A stretch of 64,000 nucleotides of DNA from Burkholderia sp. TSV86 (GTDB lineage Bacteria; Pseudomonadota; Gammaproteobacteria; Burkholderiales; Burkholderiaceae). The first letter of the stretch is position 1. Each line of letters begins with the position of its first letter. Under the pieces are notes generated by a model, which did no database searches, was not told the DNA's origin, and saw only the letters and a list, made by a program, of their open reading frames with translations. Shown piece by piece: positions 26,220 to 35,527 of the stretch. The position numbers and the translations under genes are program-made. The stretch spans positions 1 to 64,000 of the forward strand of contig NZ_LOWB01000070.1 of the NCBI RefSeq assembly GCF_001522865.1, given 5' to 3'.

Positions 26220-26831
26220 TCATTGCGCGCCCACCTTGCGCTGAAGCGTTTGTGCCATGCTCAGGTGATGCTCGAGCGTCGGCAGCATGGATTTCGCGAA
26301 TGCCCGCAATGGAGCGTGCCGGCCGTTGCGCGCCTCGTCTTCGAACAGCGCGATCGCCTTGCGGTGCGCGCCGGGGCCGGCCGCCGCGAGATATGCGACG
26401 TCGACGTCGTGCCCCGCTTTGCCGCGCAGCGCGTCGACGTCCGGGTCCGAGATCTGTTCGACCTGCGGTTTCATGTGTTGGCGCGCCGCAATCTCGTTGA
26501 GCGTTGCGTTCGCTTTGCCGTGATCGGCGAGCATGCGCTTGGCGAACGCGCGCACGTCGGCCGACCGCGCCTGCTTCAGCGCAAGCTGGCTCGCCTGCAC
26601 CTCGGCCTTGCCGGCAATCGCGGCCTGGTTGACGAATTGCGCGTCGTCGCCGGGCGCCGCCTTCGAGGCGTCCGAATCGCCGGCTGCGGCGCCCGGCGAC
26701 GATTTGCCCAGGCCGCCCGGCACCTGCGAATTCGACGCGGGCGGCTCGCTCGGCATCTGCGCGCGGGCGGCGCCCGCTACGGCCAGCACGGTTGCGGCCA
26801 GCGCCGCGAATGTCCTGTGGCGTTGTTTCAT
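26220..26831 (-). CDS. Exported DUF4142 protein
   Basis: A 203-residue protein with an N-terminal signal peptide (cleavage near ARAQ), a 40-residue Gly/Ser/Ala-rich linker, and a C-terminal DUF4142 helical bundle beginning DDAQFVNQAAIAGKAEVQAS with VRAFAKRMLADHGKAN, as in ferritin-like periplasmic proteins. AAGGAG precedes the ATG. Function unknown; homologues occur in stress loci. A sigma-54-like element lies 28 bases upstream of the start. Confidence 0.85.
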   Translation of the reverse strand: MKQRHRTFAALAATVLAVAGAARAQMPSEPPASNSQVPGGLGKSSPGAAAGDSDASKAAPGDDAQFVNQAAIAGKAEVQASQLALKQARSADVRAFAKRMLADHGKANATLNEIAARQHMKPQVEQISDPDVDALRGKAGHDVDVAYLAAAGPGAHRKAIALFEDEARNGRHAPLRAFAKSMLPTLEHHLSMAQTLQRKVGAQ

Positions 26832-26858
26832 GCGCGTTCTCCTTGTTGGGTCAATCGC

Positions 26859-26875
26859 TGCAATGGCTGTCCCAT
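26859..26875 (-). promoter_or_regulatory. Sigma-54-like promoter for the DUF4142 gene
   Basis: ATGGGACAGCCATTGCA on the minus strand, exact spacing, full TTGCA, one C-to-G change in the -24 block. The start would be only about 17 bases before the ATG, short but workable. Confidence 0.4.
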
Positions 26876-26880
26876 GCCCG

Positions 26881-27738
26881 TCAACCGCCGACGATCGAGC
26901 CGCCGTTCGGATGCAATGTCTGCCCCGTCATGTAGCTCGCGCCTTCAGAGGCGAGCAGCACGTAGCAGCCGATCAGTTCGTCCGGCTGCCCCGGCCGCTT
27001 GAGCAGCACGTTCGAGCCGAATTCCGACACCTGCTCGGCGGTAAAAGTCGACGGGATCAGCGCAGTCCAGATCGGGCCCGGCGCAACCGCGTTCACACGG
27101 ATGTCGCGCTCGGCCAGTTCGGTCGACAGCGAGCGCGTGAACGCGACGATCGCGCCTTTCGTCGCCGAGTAGTCGGGCAGCTTCGGGTTGCCGTGATACG
27201 CCGTCACCGACGCGGTGTTGACGATGCGCGCGCCCTCCTTCATGTGCGCGAGCGCCGCCTGCGTGCAGAAGAACATGCCGAATACATTGGTGCGGAACGT
27301 GCGTTCGAGCTGCGCTTCGGTCACGTCTTCGATGCGCGGCTGCGGATGCTGCTCACCCGCGTTGTTCACGAGCACGTCCAGACCGCCCAGCCGTTCGACC
27401 GTGCGCGCGACGGCGTCGCGCACCTGCTGGCGATCGCCGATGTCGCATGCGATCGCCTCGCACCGCCGCCCGGCCTGCTCGATCAGCTTTTTCGTGTGCG
27501 CGGCATCGTCCGATTCGTTCAGATAGAGGATCGCGACGTCCGCGCCCTCCTTCGCGAAACCGATCGCGACCGCGCGGCCGATCCCGCTGTCGCCGCCCGT
27601 CACGAGCGCGACCTTGCCGGCGAGCTTGCCGCTGCCGGTGTAGTCGGCCGCTTCGTCGCGCGGCTTCGGATGCATTTCCCGCTCGGTGCCCGGCTGATGC
27701 GTCTGCTTTTGGGGCGGCAGGGTCTTTGCCGTGGTCAT
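26881..27738 (-). CDS. Short-chain dehydrogenase, YghA-like
   Basis: A 285-residue SDR oxidoreductase with the extended polar N terminus (about 40 residues) found in YghA/glucose-dehydrogenase-like members. Cofactor motif TGGDSGIGRA, NNAG, the catalytic Ser and YSATK (Tyr-x-x-x-Lys) are present, with VNAVAPGPIWT downstream. The preferred cofactor is not certain. GGAGG precedes the ATG. A clear sigma-54 promoter lies 52 bases upstream. It ends 49 bases before the DUF4142 ATG and could share transcripts with that gene. Confidence 0.9.
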   Translation of the reverse strand: MTTAKTLPPQKQTHQPGTEREMHPKPRDEAADYTGSGKLAGKVALVTGGDSGIGRAVAIGFAKEGADVAILYLNESDDAAHTKKLIEQAGRRCEAIACDIGDRQQVRDAVARTVERLGGLDVLVNNAGEQHPQPRIEDVTEAQLERTFRTNVFGMFFCTQAALAHMKEGARIVNTASVTAYHGNPKLPDYSATKGAIVAFTRSLSTELAERDIRVNAVAPGPIWTALIPSTFTAEQVSEFGSNVLLKRPGQPDELIGCYVLLASEGASYMTGQTLHPNGGSIVGG

Positions 27739-27789
27739 GGGGTTCCTCCTTGAACAGAACAGGTGGGAAAACTGCGTCGAATGCGGTGC

Positions 27790-27806
27790 CGCAAACGGCG
27801 TGCCGC
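27790..27806 (-). promoter_or_regulatory. Sigma-54 promoter for the YghA-like gene
   Basis: GCGGCACGCCGTTTGCG on the minus strand, exact spacing, GGCACG and TTTGC intact. The start would be near 27778, 40 bases before the ATG at 27738. Confidence 0.6.
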
Positions 27807-27871
27807 GCGCCCCGCGTCGGGCGGCGTCCGATTGCGCGGGCCGCCGCGCGGCGCGTGTGCCAGCGCCGCGC

Positions 27872-28438
27872 TCAACGCGGGCCGCGCTGCGTGGCGCTGC
27901 CGGGCCGGCGCACCGGATCGAAGTCGCGCCATTCGCCGTCCTGCCAATCGCCTTCGACACGCTCGATCGACAGCGCGCCGCTCTCGCGCAGCACGTCTTC
28001 CGCGGCCGCGGCCGTCGCCGGCGTCACGCGAGCGGCGAGGATCACGCCGGTTTCGCTCTTCTCGAGCGTGCCCTTGCCTTCGGAGCACTCGCCGCGCATC
28101 CGGCCGAGCGCGCCGCCAAACGCGCCGAGATAGGCACCGGCGAGCGCACCGGCGGCCGGCACGAACCAGTAGCGCAAGCCGAGCGCATAGACGCTCGTCC
28201 CGGCGATGACGCCGATCAGCAGCCCGCGCAGCGCGCCGAGCACCGCGCCGCGCCCGCCGGGCTTGGCCGCCGTATCGGCATACACGTCACCGCCGAGCGG
28301 AAAACGCGCATGCTGGCCGCCGGGGTTCAGGAAAAAAATCGACACGTCCTGCGGGCCGAACGCGCGCTCGTAAAGGTGGCGCGCCCCGCCTTCGGCCTCG
28401 TCGAACGTCGTGAAGCGGCCTGTGACGATCATCGCCAT
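27872..28438 (-). CDS. Membrane protein with glycine-zipper core
   Basis: A 188-residue protein. The N-terminal 60 residues resemble a small ferredoxin-like alpha/beta domain (GRFTTFDEAEGGARHLYERAF); two Gly/Ala-rich membrane helices with glycine-zipper spacing follow (AVLGALRGLLIGVIAGTSVY and the next), then a second alpha/beta segment. It resembles general-stress membrane proteins of the YflT/DUF1269 type. Three in-frame ATGs lie at 28444, 28438 and 28432; 28438 is best spaced from GAGGAG. Function unknown. Confidence 0.75.
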   Translation of the reverse strand: MAMIVTGRFTTFDEAEGGARHLYERAFGPQDVSIFFLNPGGQHARFPLGGDVYADTAAKPGGRGAVLGALRGLLIGVIAGTSVYALGLRYWFVPAAGALAGAYLGAFGGALGRMRGECSEGKGTLEKSETGVILAARVTPATAAAAEDVLRESGALSIERVEGDWQDGEWRDFDPVRRPGSATQRGPR

Positions 28439-28493
28439 GCTCATGCTCCTCGTGACGGTTGTGCGCCGCGCGCGGGCACGGCGCACGCGGCCG

Positions 28494-28793
28494 TCACATC
28501 AGCCGCCCGAGTTCCTTCGATACCGACGCCGGCGTGGCGTATTCGCGATCGGGAATCTGCTCGAGCATCTCCAGCACGTCGCGATCCGCGTGCGAGCGCC
28601 GCGCGCACTGCACGACGTCTGCCTTGCTCGCCGGATAGTCCATTCCCTTGAGTGCCTTCTGCACGTCGACCGGGCTCGGCGGCTTGCCGTGCCCGGTCTG
28701 GTGGCCGCCCTTGTCGTGGTCCTGCTGCGTGCGCTCGCCTTCGTGCGCGCGCGAGTGACTATGTTCGTGGCCCGTATGTTGTCGCGATGTCAT
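28494..28793 (-). CDS. DUF2795 protein
   Basis: A 99-residue protein. The first 45 residues are His/Gly/Lys-rich and probably disordered or metal-binding; the C-terminal half is a DUF2795 domain (VQKALKGMDYPASKADVVQCARR and YATPASVSKELG). Such domains are common in bacterial stress loci and have no known biochemical role. An ideal AAGGAGG site precedes the ATG. It lies in a tight minus-strand run with the flanking SDR and membrane-protein genes. Confidence 0.85.
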   Translation of the reverse strand: MTSRQHTGHEHSHSRAHEGERTQQDHDKGGHQTGHGKPPSPVDVQKALKGMDYPASKADVVQCARRSHADRDVLEMLEQIPDREYATPASVSKELGRLM

Positions 28794-28840
28794 GGAAACC
28801 TCCTTTGGAAATAAACGGAAAACAGGCGCGACGGGCGCCG

Positions 28841-29869
28841 TTACGTCGGCGCGCGCCGCGAACGTGCGCGCGCCGCGACCATCAGCGCCGCCGCGCCCAG
28901 CGCGAGCGCGCCCGCGATCTTCGGCCGCTGCACCACCGCGTTGTACGCACAACCGCGCAGCACCGGCCCGTCCATCCCTTCGCGCTCGTGCAGCGCGCGG
29001 CGCGATTCGTACAGCGCGTTGTCGTCGCGCGGGCGGGCCGGCCGCTGCGTGCGCTGGCCGCGCGAGAACAGCGCGGCCGCGACGCGATCGAACAGGTGCG
29101 GCGCGTGATATGCGCTCGCCGACGTGAATTTCGCGGCGCCGCCGACGAACAGCGTGCGCCGCGCGTGCGAGGCCGCGTACAGGATCGCGTCGGCCACGAG
29201 CGCCGGGTCGTAGACCGGCGGCGGCAGTTTCGCCTCGACGTTCATGTAGTTCTTCGCGTGCATCACGAACATCGTGTCTATCGCGGCCGGCTTGATCAGC
29301 GTGACGGACACCGGCAGACGGTCGGCCTCCAGCTCGAGCCGCAGTGAATCGGTGAAGCCCTTCACCGCGTGCTTCGACGCCACATAGGCGCTTTGCAGCG
29401 GCAGCGGCGCATCGGACGCCTCGCTGCCCATGTTGATGATCGCGCCGCCGCGCAAATCGCTGTCGCGCCGGAAATGGTCCGATGCAACGAGCGAGCCGTG
29501 CACGACGCCCCAGAAATTGGTTTCGAACAGCCGGCGCTGATCGTCGAGCGGCACCGCGGCCGCCGGGCCGAAGATCGACACGCCCGCGTTGTTGACCCAC
29601 GTATCGAAGCCGCCGTAAGTCTGTACCGCCTGGGCAGCCGCACGCTGCACGTCGTCGAGATTGCCGACGTCGCCGGCGACCGGCACCGCGAGGCCGCCGT
29701 GCTGGCGGATTTCGTCGCACAGCGCGTTCAACGCGTCGTCGTTGCGCGCGAACAGCACCAGCTTCGCGCCACGCCGGGCAGCCTTGCGCGCCGTCACGAG
29801 GCCGATGCCGCTCGTGGCGCCGGTGATCACGATCGTCTGCTCGCCGACCGGTTTGAGCATGCACTTCAT
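28841..29869 (-). CDS. Short-chain dehydrogenase with C-terminal tail
   Basis: A 342-residue SDR. The Rossmann domain has TGATSGIGLVTA, NNAGVSIFG, the GSEAS serine and YVASK catalytic pair; after residue 250 an extension of about 90 residues ends in an Ala-rich hydrophobic helix and an Arg-rich tail, suggesting membrane association. Substrate unknown. AAGGAG precedes the ATG at 29869 (a GTG lies one codon earlier). It follows the BON-domain gene by 27 bases and is likely co-transcribed from the sigma-54 promoter at 30365. Confidence 0.87.
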   Translation of the reverse strand: MKCMLKPVGEQTIVITGATSGIGLVTARKAARRGAKLVLFARNDDALNALCDEIRQHGGLAVPVAGDVGNLDDVQRAAAQAVQTYGGFDTWVNNAGVSIFGPAAAVPLDDQRRLFETNFWGVVHGSLVASDHFRRDSDLRGGAIINMGSEASDAPLPLQSAYVASKHAVKGFTDSLRLELEADRLPVSVTLIKPAAIDTMFVMHAKNYMNVEAKLPPPVYDPALVADAILYAASHARRTLFVGGAAKFTSASAYHAPHLFDRVAAALFSRGQRTQRPARPRDDNALYESRRALHEREGMDGPVLRGCAYNAVVQRPKIAGALALGAAALMVAARARSRRAPT

Positions 29870-29896
29870 CACTGAACTCCTTTGGCTGCGCCGCGG

Positions 29897-30304
29897 TTAT
29901 TTGGGCCGAATGGTCAACTGGTCGCGCACGTCCTGTACGCCGTCGATCTTCCTGACGATGCCAACCGCCTGCGCGCGCTGCCGCTCGTGCGGTACGCTGC
30001 CCGTCAGCGTCACGACGCCGTGGCGCGTCTTCACGTGGATGTCGCCGGCCGACAGGTCGCTCGCGCCGACCAGTTCGGCTTTCGCCTTGGCGGTGATCGC
30101 CGTGTCGCGGATCGCGGCGCCTGTCGACGAACCGGACGCCGAGGATGCCGCCGCCGCGTCGTCGCCGGCGGCGAGCACGTTCGGCGCAGCTACCGTGCAC
30201 GCAGCCGCCGCGGCGAGCGCGAGCGCCATGCCGGCTCGCCTGGCGCGCCGGCAGCGAAAGCGTGGAGAACGCGGGGAGCGGGCTTGCAGCGGGAATACCT
30301 TCAT
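29897..30304 (-). CDS. Periplasmic BON-domain protein
   Basis: A 135-residue exported protein: an Arg-rich N terminus and hydrophobic signal segment ending near VLAAG, a short Ala/Ser-rich linker, and one BON domain (RDTAITAKAKAELVGASDLSAGDIHV through GVVTLTGSVP and IVRKIDGVQDVRDQL). OsmY-type BON proteins bind phospholipid and protect the envelope in osmotic stress. AAGGAGG precedes the start. First gene of a minus-strand stress operon with a clear sigma-54 promoter 61 bases upstream. Confidence 0.88.
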   Translation of the reverse strand: MKVFPLQARSPRSPRFRCRRARRAGMALALAAAAACTVAAPNVLAAGDDAAAASSASGSSTGAAIRDTAITAKAKAELVGASDLSAGDIHVKTRHGVVTLTGSVPHERQRAQAVGIVRKIDGVQDVRDQLTIRPK

Positions 30305-30364
30305 CGTGACCTCCTTTCGTTTCTAGACTCGAAACCGGCATGGCCGGCGGTGTGATCCACCTGG

Positions 30365-30381
30365 CGCAAATCGCGTGCCGC
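30365..30381 (-). promoter_or_regulatory. Sigma-54 promoter for the BON operon
   Basis: GCGGCACGCGATTTGCG on the minus strand: GGCACG and TTTGC at exact spacing. The start would be near 30353, about 49 bases before the BON ATG. Almost identical to the promoters at 14323 and 27790. Confidence 0.65.
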
Positions 30382-30497
30382 GTGCGGCGCGCCGCACGGG
30401 CGTCGCACGGGCGTCGCGCAGTGCGATAAGACGCCCTTTCATCCAACGCGTTGTAAATTTTTCGACGCATCGGTGTGCCGTTTCCCCCGCAACGCGC

Positions 30498-30514
30498 CAG
30501 GCATGCCGATTGCC
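30498..30514 (+). promoter_or_regulatory. Sigma-54 promoter for the GT4/epimerase operon
   Basis: CAGGCATGCCGATTGCC, exact spacing with TTGC. The start would be near 30525, 44 bases before the ATG at 30569. It is divergent from the BON promoter about 120 bases away. Confidence 0.55.
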
Positions 30515-30568
30515 GACGACACCCGCAACGGGGCCCATCGGCGCGGCCCCGACATCGGGAGCGACACC

Positions 30569-31888
30569 ATGCAAAGAATCGCGTTGATCAGTGAACATGC
30601 GTCGCCGCTGGGGGTGATCGGCGGCGTCGATGCAGGCGGGCAGAATATCTATGTCGCGAACGTCGCGAAGCAGTTGGCCGAGCGTGGCCTCGACGTCGAC
30701 GTCTACACGCGCTGCGACAACGCGCACCTGCCCGAAGTCGTGCAGATCGGCCCGCGCATGCGCGTGATCCACGTTCCGGCCGGCCCTCCTGCCGCCGTGC
30801 CGAAGGAACGGCTGCTTCCGTATATGGGCGCATTCGCGGACTACATGATCGCGCGGATGCGGCGCGAGCCCGATCCGGTCGACGTGATGCACGCGAATTT
30901 CTTCATGTCCGGCGAGGCCGGGCTGCGTGTGAAGAAACGCATCGGCATTCCGCTGGTCATGACGTTCCATGCGCTCGGCCGCGTGCGCCGGCTGCATCAA
31001 GGCGCGGCCGACGGCTTTCCGGACGAGCGCTTCGCGATCGAGGACACGCTCGCGCGCCGCTGCGACCGGCTGATCGCCGAATGTCCGCAGGACGCGCTCG
31101 ACCTGACGACGCATTACCGCGCCGACGCCTCGCGCATCGACATCGTGCCGTGCGGGTTCGACGCGCGCGAATTCCGGCCGGTGCCGCGCGCCGACGCGCG
31201 CGCGCGGCTCGGTTGGCCGCAGGATGCGTTCATCGTGCTGCAGCTCGGCCGCCTCGTGCCGCGCAAGGGGATCGACAACGTGATCGACGCGCTCGCGCGG
31301 ATGCCGCACGAGCCGCGGCGGCCGGCTCGGCTCTATATCGTCGGCGGCAGCCAAGCCGCGCCCGACCCGTCCCGCGATCCGGAACTCGCGCGGCTCGCCG
31401 CGCGCGCGCGCGCGGCGGGCGTCGCGGATCGCGTGACCTTCGTCGGCCGGCGCGAGCGCGACACGCTGCATCTGTACTACAGCGCGGCCGACGTGTTCGT
31501 GACCACGCCGTGGTACGAGCCGTTCGGCATCACGCCGGTCGAGGCAATGGCGTGCGCGGCGGCGGTGATCGGCAGCGACGTCGGCGGCATCCGCACCACG
31601 GTCGACCACGGCGTGACCGGCTACCTAGTGCCGCCGCGCCAGCCGGCGGCGCTCGCCGCGCGGCTCGTGCAACTGCGCGCGCAGCCCGGGCTGTGCGAAG
31701 CGCTCGGCCGCGCGGGCTACCTGCGCGCGCACCGCTTCTACACGTGGCGCGGCGTCGCCGATCGCCTCGTTGCCATTTATCGCGACGTCGCGCACCCGCG
31801 GCGCGGCGGCGCCGCGGCCGGCACGGGGCGGCGCACACCTGTGGCGGCCACGCCGGGCGTGCTCGCCCACCGCAAGGAGAATGCATGA
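30569..31888 (+). CDS. Family 4 glycosyltransferase
   Basis: A 439-residue GT-B retaining glycosyltransferase. The N-terminal half has [19 protein letters not shown], the donor-side half [18 protein letters not shown] and the EX7E-type motif in [21 protein letters not shown]. These features group it with sucrose-phosphate-synthase-like/MshA-like GT4 enzymes using nucleotide sugars. Its stop overlaps the next ATG (ATGA), so it is coupled with a UDP-glucuronate decarboxylase-like enzyme that may supply its donor. Expression is probably sigma-54-dependent. Confidence 0.9.
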   Translation: MQRIALISEHASPLGVIGGVDAGGQNIYVANVAKQLAERGLDVDVYTRCDNAHLPEVVQIGPRMRVIHVPAGPPAAVPKERLLPYMGAFADYMIARMRREPDPVDVMHANFFMSGEAGLRVKKRIGIPLVMTFHALGRVRRLHQGAADGFPDERFAIEDTLARRCDRLIAECPQDALDLTTHYRADASRIDIVPCGFDAREFRPVPRADARARLGWPQDAFIVLQLGRLVPRKGIDNVIDALARMPHEPRRPARLYIVGGSQAAPDPSRDPELARLAARARAAGVADRVTFVGRRERDTLHLYYSAADVFVTTPWYEPFGITPVEAMACAAAVIGSDVGGIRTTVDHGVTGYLVPPRQPAALAARLVQLRAQPGLCEALGRAGYLRAHRFYTWRGVADRLVAIYRDVAHPRRGGAAAGTGRRTPVAATPGVLAHRKENA

Positions 31889-32934
31889 TGAGGGGCTACG
31901 ATCGCAAACGCGTGCTCGTCACCGGCGGCGCCGGGTTTCTGGGTTCGCATCTGTGCGAACGCCTCGTGAGTTGCGGCCACGACGTGCTGTGCGCCGACAA
32001 TTTCTACACGGGCACGAAGGACAACATCGCGCATCTGCTCGATGCACCGAATTTCGAGCTGATGCGGCACGACGTGACGTTTCCGCTGTACGTCGAGGTC
32101 GACGAGATTTACAACCTCGCGTGCCCCGCGTCGCCGCTGCACTACCAGCGCAACCCGGTGCAGACGACCAAGACCAGCGTGCACGGCGCGATCAACCTGC
32201 TCGGCCTCGCCAAGCGCGTGAACGCGCGCATCCTGCAGGCGTCGACGAGCGAGGTGTACGGCGACCCGGACGTTCATCCGCAGGACGAGCGCTATTGCGG
32301 CCGAGTCAACCCGATCGGCGTGCGCGCGTGCTACGACGAAGGCAAGCGCTGCGCGGAAACGCTGTTCATGGACTACCACCGCCAGTACGGCGTCGACGTG
32401 CGCATCGCGCGGATTTTCAATACGTATGGGCCGCGCATGCATCCGGCCGACGGCCGCGTCGTGTCGAACTTCATCACGCAGGCGCTCGCCGGCGAGCCGC
32501 TGACCGTGTACGGCGACGGCAAGCAGACGCGGTCGTTCTGCTATGTCGACGACATGATCGACGCGCTGATCCGCCTGATGGACGAGCCGGGCGATGCGTG
32601 CGAGCCGGTGAATCTCGGCAGCGACGAAGAAATCGCGATGATCGACGTCGCGCGCGAAGTGGTGCGAATCGTCGGCGCGGCGGTCGCCATCGAGTTCCGG
32701 CCGCTGCCGAGCGACGATCCGCGTCAGCGCCGGCCCGATCTCGAAGCCGCGCGCCGGCGCCTCGGCTGGCGCGCGACGACGCCGCTGGCCAGCGGCCTCG
32801 CGCACACCGCGCGATATTTCATCCATCGGCAGGCGGAGCATCATACGCCGGGCGATCTGGTGCGCAGCACGCAGATCGCGTCGCACATGCTCGCGCAAAT
32901 CGGCGCGCAGAACCGGCCGAAAGCGGCAACGTGA
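31885..32934 (+). CDS. UDP-glucuronate decarboxylase-like SDR
   Basis: A 349-residue extended SDR of the NAD-dependent epimerase/dehydratase family. [11 protein letters not shown] binds [24 protein letters not shown] (YxxxK) and [25 protein letters not shown] are the signatures of UDP-xylose synthase (UXS), which converts UDP-glucuronate to UDP-xylose; CYDEGKR is especially characteristic. The extra C-terminal 35 residues lack features. CAAGGAG precedes the ATG. It probably makes UDP-xylose for the glycosyltransferase upstream. Confidence 0.9.
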   Translation: MMRGYDRKRVLVTGGAGFLGSHLCERLVSCGHDVLCADNFYTGTKDNIAHLLDAPNFELMRHDVTFPLYVEVDEIYNLACPASPLHYQRNPVQTTKTSVHGAINLLGLAKRVNARILQASTSEVYGDPDVHPQDERYCGRVNPIGVRACYDEGKRCAETLFMDYHRQYGVDVRIARIFNTYGPRMHPADGRVVSNFITQALAGEPLTVYGDGKQTRSFCYVDDMIDALIRLMDEPGDACEPVNLGSDEEIAMIDVAREVVRIVGAAVAIEFRPLPSDDPRQRRPDLEAARRRLGWRATTPLASGLAHTARYFIHRQAEHHTPGDLVRSTQIASHMLAQIGAQNRPKAAT

Positions 32935-33201
32935 CGCGGCGGCCGCGCGGGTTGCGCGCCGGTGCGCCAGCGAAACGGGATTTCGATCATCGGCGCGCGC
33001 TCATGCCGCAGGCGCGGCGCGGGCCCGCCGAAACGCAACGCGAACCGCACGGCGGCGCGCGGGCCCGCGCGCCATCTGCCCGCCGGCCGGCATTGCCGGT
33101 TCGCCCGCTCATCAAAAGGACCTTCACGACATGACTGCTCCGACACGCCGGTGCATCCTCTGCCGTCACCGGGATCAACCCGGAACAGACCGGCGGCTCG
33201 C

Positions 33202-34131
33202 ATGCGCCAGCACATCCGCGTAACGCCGGCGCGCGCCGCGCTGCCGCCCGGCGAGCCGCGCATGACCGCGATCGTGCTGACTTACCAGCGCACGGCGGAA
33301 CTCGCGCGCACGCTATCGCGGCTTGGCGAACTGCCCGACCGCCCGGTGATCGTCGTGGTCGACAACGCATCGGACGACGGCACCGCCGCGCTCGTGCGCA
33401 GCCGCTTTCCACACGTGACGCTGGTACATGCGCCGGCCAATCTCGGCGCGGCCGGACGCAATCTTGGCGCGGCGCTCGCGCGCACGCGGCACATTGCGTT
33501 CTGCGACGACGACACCTGGTGGGCGCCCGGCTCGCTGGCCGAAGCCGCCAACCTGCTCGATGCGTATCCGCACGTCGCGGCCGTCACCGCGCGCGTGCTG
33601 GTCGGCCCGGAGCGCCGGGAGGATCCCACCTGCCGGCTGATGGCCGACAGCCCGCTCGATGCGCCCGTCTCGCTGCCCGGCCGCCCGATTCTCGGGCTGC
33701 TGGCCGGCGCGAGCGCATTCCGGCGCGACGCGTTCGTGAGCGCGGGCGGCTACCACCCGCGCTATTTTCTCGGCGGCGAGGAAGCGCTGCTCGCGCTCGA
33801 CCTGTGCCGCGCGGGCGCGTGGCTGGTGTATGCGCCGCATCTGACCGTTCATCATTACCCGTCGGCGCAGCGCGACATGCGCACGCGCGCGAGCGTGTCC
33901 GCCCGCAACGCGCTGTGGACCGCGTGGCTCAGATGGCCGGCCAGTGCCGCGCTCGCGCATACGGCGCGCATGCTGCCGCGTCTGTGGCGCGAGCACGGCG
34001 TCGCCGATGCATTTGCGGGGCTGCCGTGGATTTTGCGCGAGCGGCGCGCGATCGCGCCGCATATCGAACGCATGCGCCGCCGGCTCGACGACGACGCGCG
34101 ACGCCGCGCACGCACACCCCCGCACGCATGA
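33202..34131 (+). CDS. Family 2 glycosyltransferase
   Basis: A 309-residue inverting GT-A transferase. AIVLTYQRTAELARTL, VVVDNASDDGTAALV and the DXD-like FCDDDTWW motif define the nucleotide-sugar domain; GGYHPRYFLGGEE is the acceptor-side region. The first 20 codons from 33202 are uncertain: a later ATG at 33262 begins just before the domain. It follows the UXS gene by 270 bases in the same direction and may belong to that operon. Acceptor unknown. Confidence 0.85.
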   Translation: MRQHIRVTPARAALPPGEPRMTAIVLTYQRTAELARTLSRLGELPDRPVIVVVDNASDDGTAALVRSRFPHVTLVHAPANLGAAGRNLGAALARTRHIAFCDDDTWWAPGSLAEAANLLDAYPHVAAVTARVLVGPERREDPTCRLMADSPLDAPVSLPGRPILGLLAGASAFRRDAFVSAGGYHPRYFLGGEEALLALDLCRAGAWLVYAPHLTVHHYPSAQRDMRTRASVSARNALWTAWLRWPASAALAHTARMLPRLWREHGVADAFAGLPWILRERRAIAPHIERMRRRLDDDARRRARTPPHA

Positions 34132-34447
34132 ACGTGACCGGCGCGGCAGCATCGCGCATTGCGTATCGAACATATCGGCTCTTTACACGGGGCTTCCGGT
34201 CCAGCCGCCTCCGGACGCACCAACTGATTGCCGGCGATCCTTCAGATCGACCTTCTGTCTGAGCACTTCGGCCGCCTGCGGGTTCACACCGCCGCATTGC
34301 GCTCATGCCGAGCATCCGCCGCCGCTCCGCTGCCGGTGACGGCATTGCGCGAACACCGGGCGAGCGGCGGGTGAATCGGCGGCGGCAGGCTATTCAGCGC
34401 GTTGCCGCAGACACGCATCAGCGTGTCACGCGAGCATGCGCAGCCGC
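34132..34447. other. Gene-free convergent spacer
   Basis: Two operons end facing each other here. No gene was seen and no clear U-tract terminator was found. Confidence 0.5.
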
Positions 34448-35527
34448 TTACGTGACGGGACGTCCGTGCTGCGCGAGCAGCTCGCCCGCCGGCTCCATCA
34501 CGTCGTCGACGCCGATCGCCGTCGCGCACTCGTGCCCATATGGGCACGCGTCGAACATGCACGGCCGGCAGGCCGGATAGTTCGCGAGCACGCGATGGCG
34601 TTCGGCGTCGAGCGGCGCCCAGCGGCCCGTGTCGCTGCCGCATGCGACGACGATGCTCGGCGTGCCGAGCGCCGCCGCGACGTGCGATACGCCCGTGTCG
34701 TTGCACAGCAGCAGCCGCGCGCGGCCGATCAGCGCGGCAAGCGCGCCGAGCGGCGTGCGAGCGCACAGGTTCACGCACGGCCGGCCGAGACGGTCGGCAA
34801 GCGCGTTGGCCAGCGCGAGTTCGGCGCGCGTGCCGGTCAGCACGATCTGCCAGCCGTCGTCGGCAAGCCGCCGCGCGACGCTCGCGAAGCGTTCCAGCGG
34901 CCAGCGCCGCGACGCCATCCGCGCGCCCGGATGGACGATCACGTAGCGGCCCGGATCGAGCGCGTGCTCGTCGCAGAGCACGTGCCACAACGCATAGTCG
35001 AGGCCGCCGAGCGGGAATTCCAGGTAGTCACCCCAGTCCGGATAGCCGAGCTTGCGCATCAGCGTCAAATAGCGCGTGACCTCGGGCTCGCCGTCGCGCC
35101 ACGGCAGCGTGCAATCGAGCGCGGCCGTGGCGCCGCCGGGCGGCACGAAACCGGCCGTGCGCGCCGCGCCGAGCGACGCGACGATCGCATTGGTCTGCGC
35201 GCCGCTGCCGTGCAGTTGGATCGCGAGATCGAAGTCGCGCGCGCGGCATTCGGCGACGAACGCCTCGCGCTCGGCCGCGTCGGCTTCAGGCTGCTCGGCA
35301 AGGCCCGGCGCGCCGGGAAACGCGATGAAGTGGTCGATGTAGCCGGAAAAACGCGATGCGAATTCGCGCGCCCACGGCAGCCCGATCAGCGTGATGCGCG
35401 CATCCGGCTCGCCGCGCCGCAGCGCGCGCAACGCCGGCACCGCGCACAGCATGTCGCCGAGTTGCAGCGCGCGGAACACCGCGATTCGCAACCGGCCGGA
35501 TGAGGATGAGGCGGAATCGATTGTCAT
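34448..35527 (-). CDS. Family 9 glycosyltransferase (heptosyltransferase-like)
   Basis: A 359-residue GT9 enzyme. RIAVFRALQLGDMLCAVPALRAL is the N-terminal hallmark of ADP-heptose transferases; VIVHPGARMASRRWPLERF and LLLCNDTGVSHVAAALGTPSIVV form the donor-binding half. Two cysteines in the C-terminal CRPCMFDACPYGHECATAI resemble the metal-binding tail of some GT9 proteins. Its ATG overlaps the upstream GT2 stop by 4 bases. Part of a six-gene minus-strand operon. Confidence 0.88.
   Translation of the reverse strand: MTIDSASSSSGRLRIAVFRALQLGDMLCAVPALRALRRGEPDARITLIGLPWAREFASRFSGYIDHFIAFPGAPGLAEQPEADAAEREAFVAECRARDFDLAIQLHGSGAQTNAIVASLGAARTAGFVPPGGATAALDCTLPWRDGEPEVTRYLTLMRKLGYPDWGDYLEFPLGGLDYALWHVLCDEHALDPGRYVIVHPGARMASRRWPLERFASVARRLADDGWQIVLTGTRAELALANALADRLGRPCVNLCARTPLGALAALIGRARLLLCNDTGVSHVAAALGTPSIVVACGSDTGRWAPLDAERHRVLANYPACRPCMFDACPYGHECATAIGVDDVMEPAGELLAQHGRPVT

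Noticed and set aside
28494..30470. 658-codon open frame on the minus strand
   Set aside because: Only its last 100 codons (DUF2795) are real; the rest is an out-of-frame shadow of the SDR and BON genes.
34533..34548. 16-bp palindrome GTGCCCATATGGGCAC
   Set aside because: It lies inside the conserved cysteine-rich coding end of the GT9 gene and is best explained as chance within codons.
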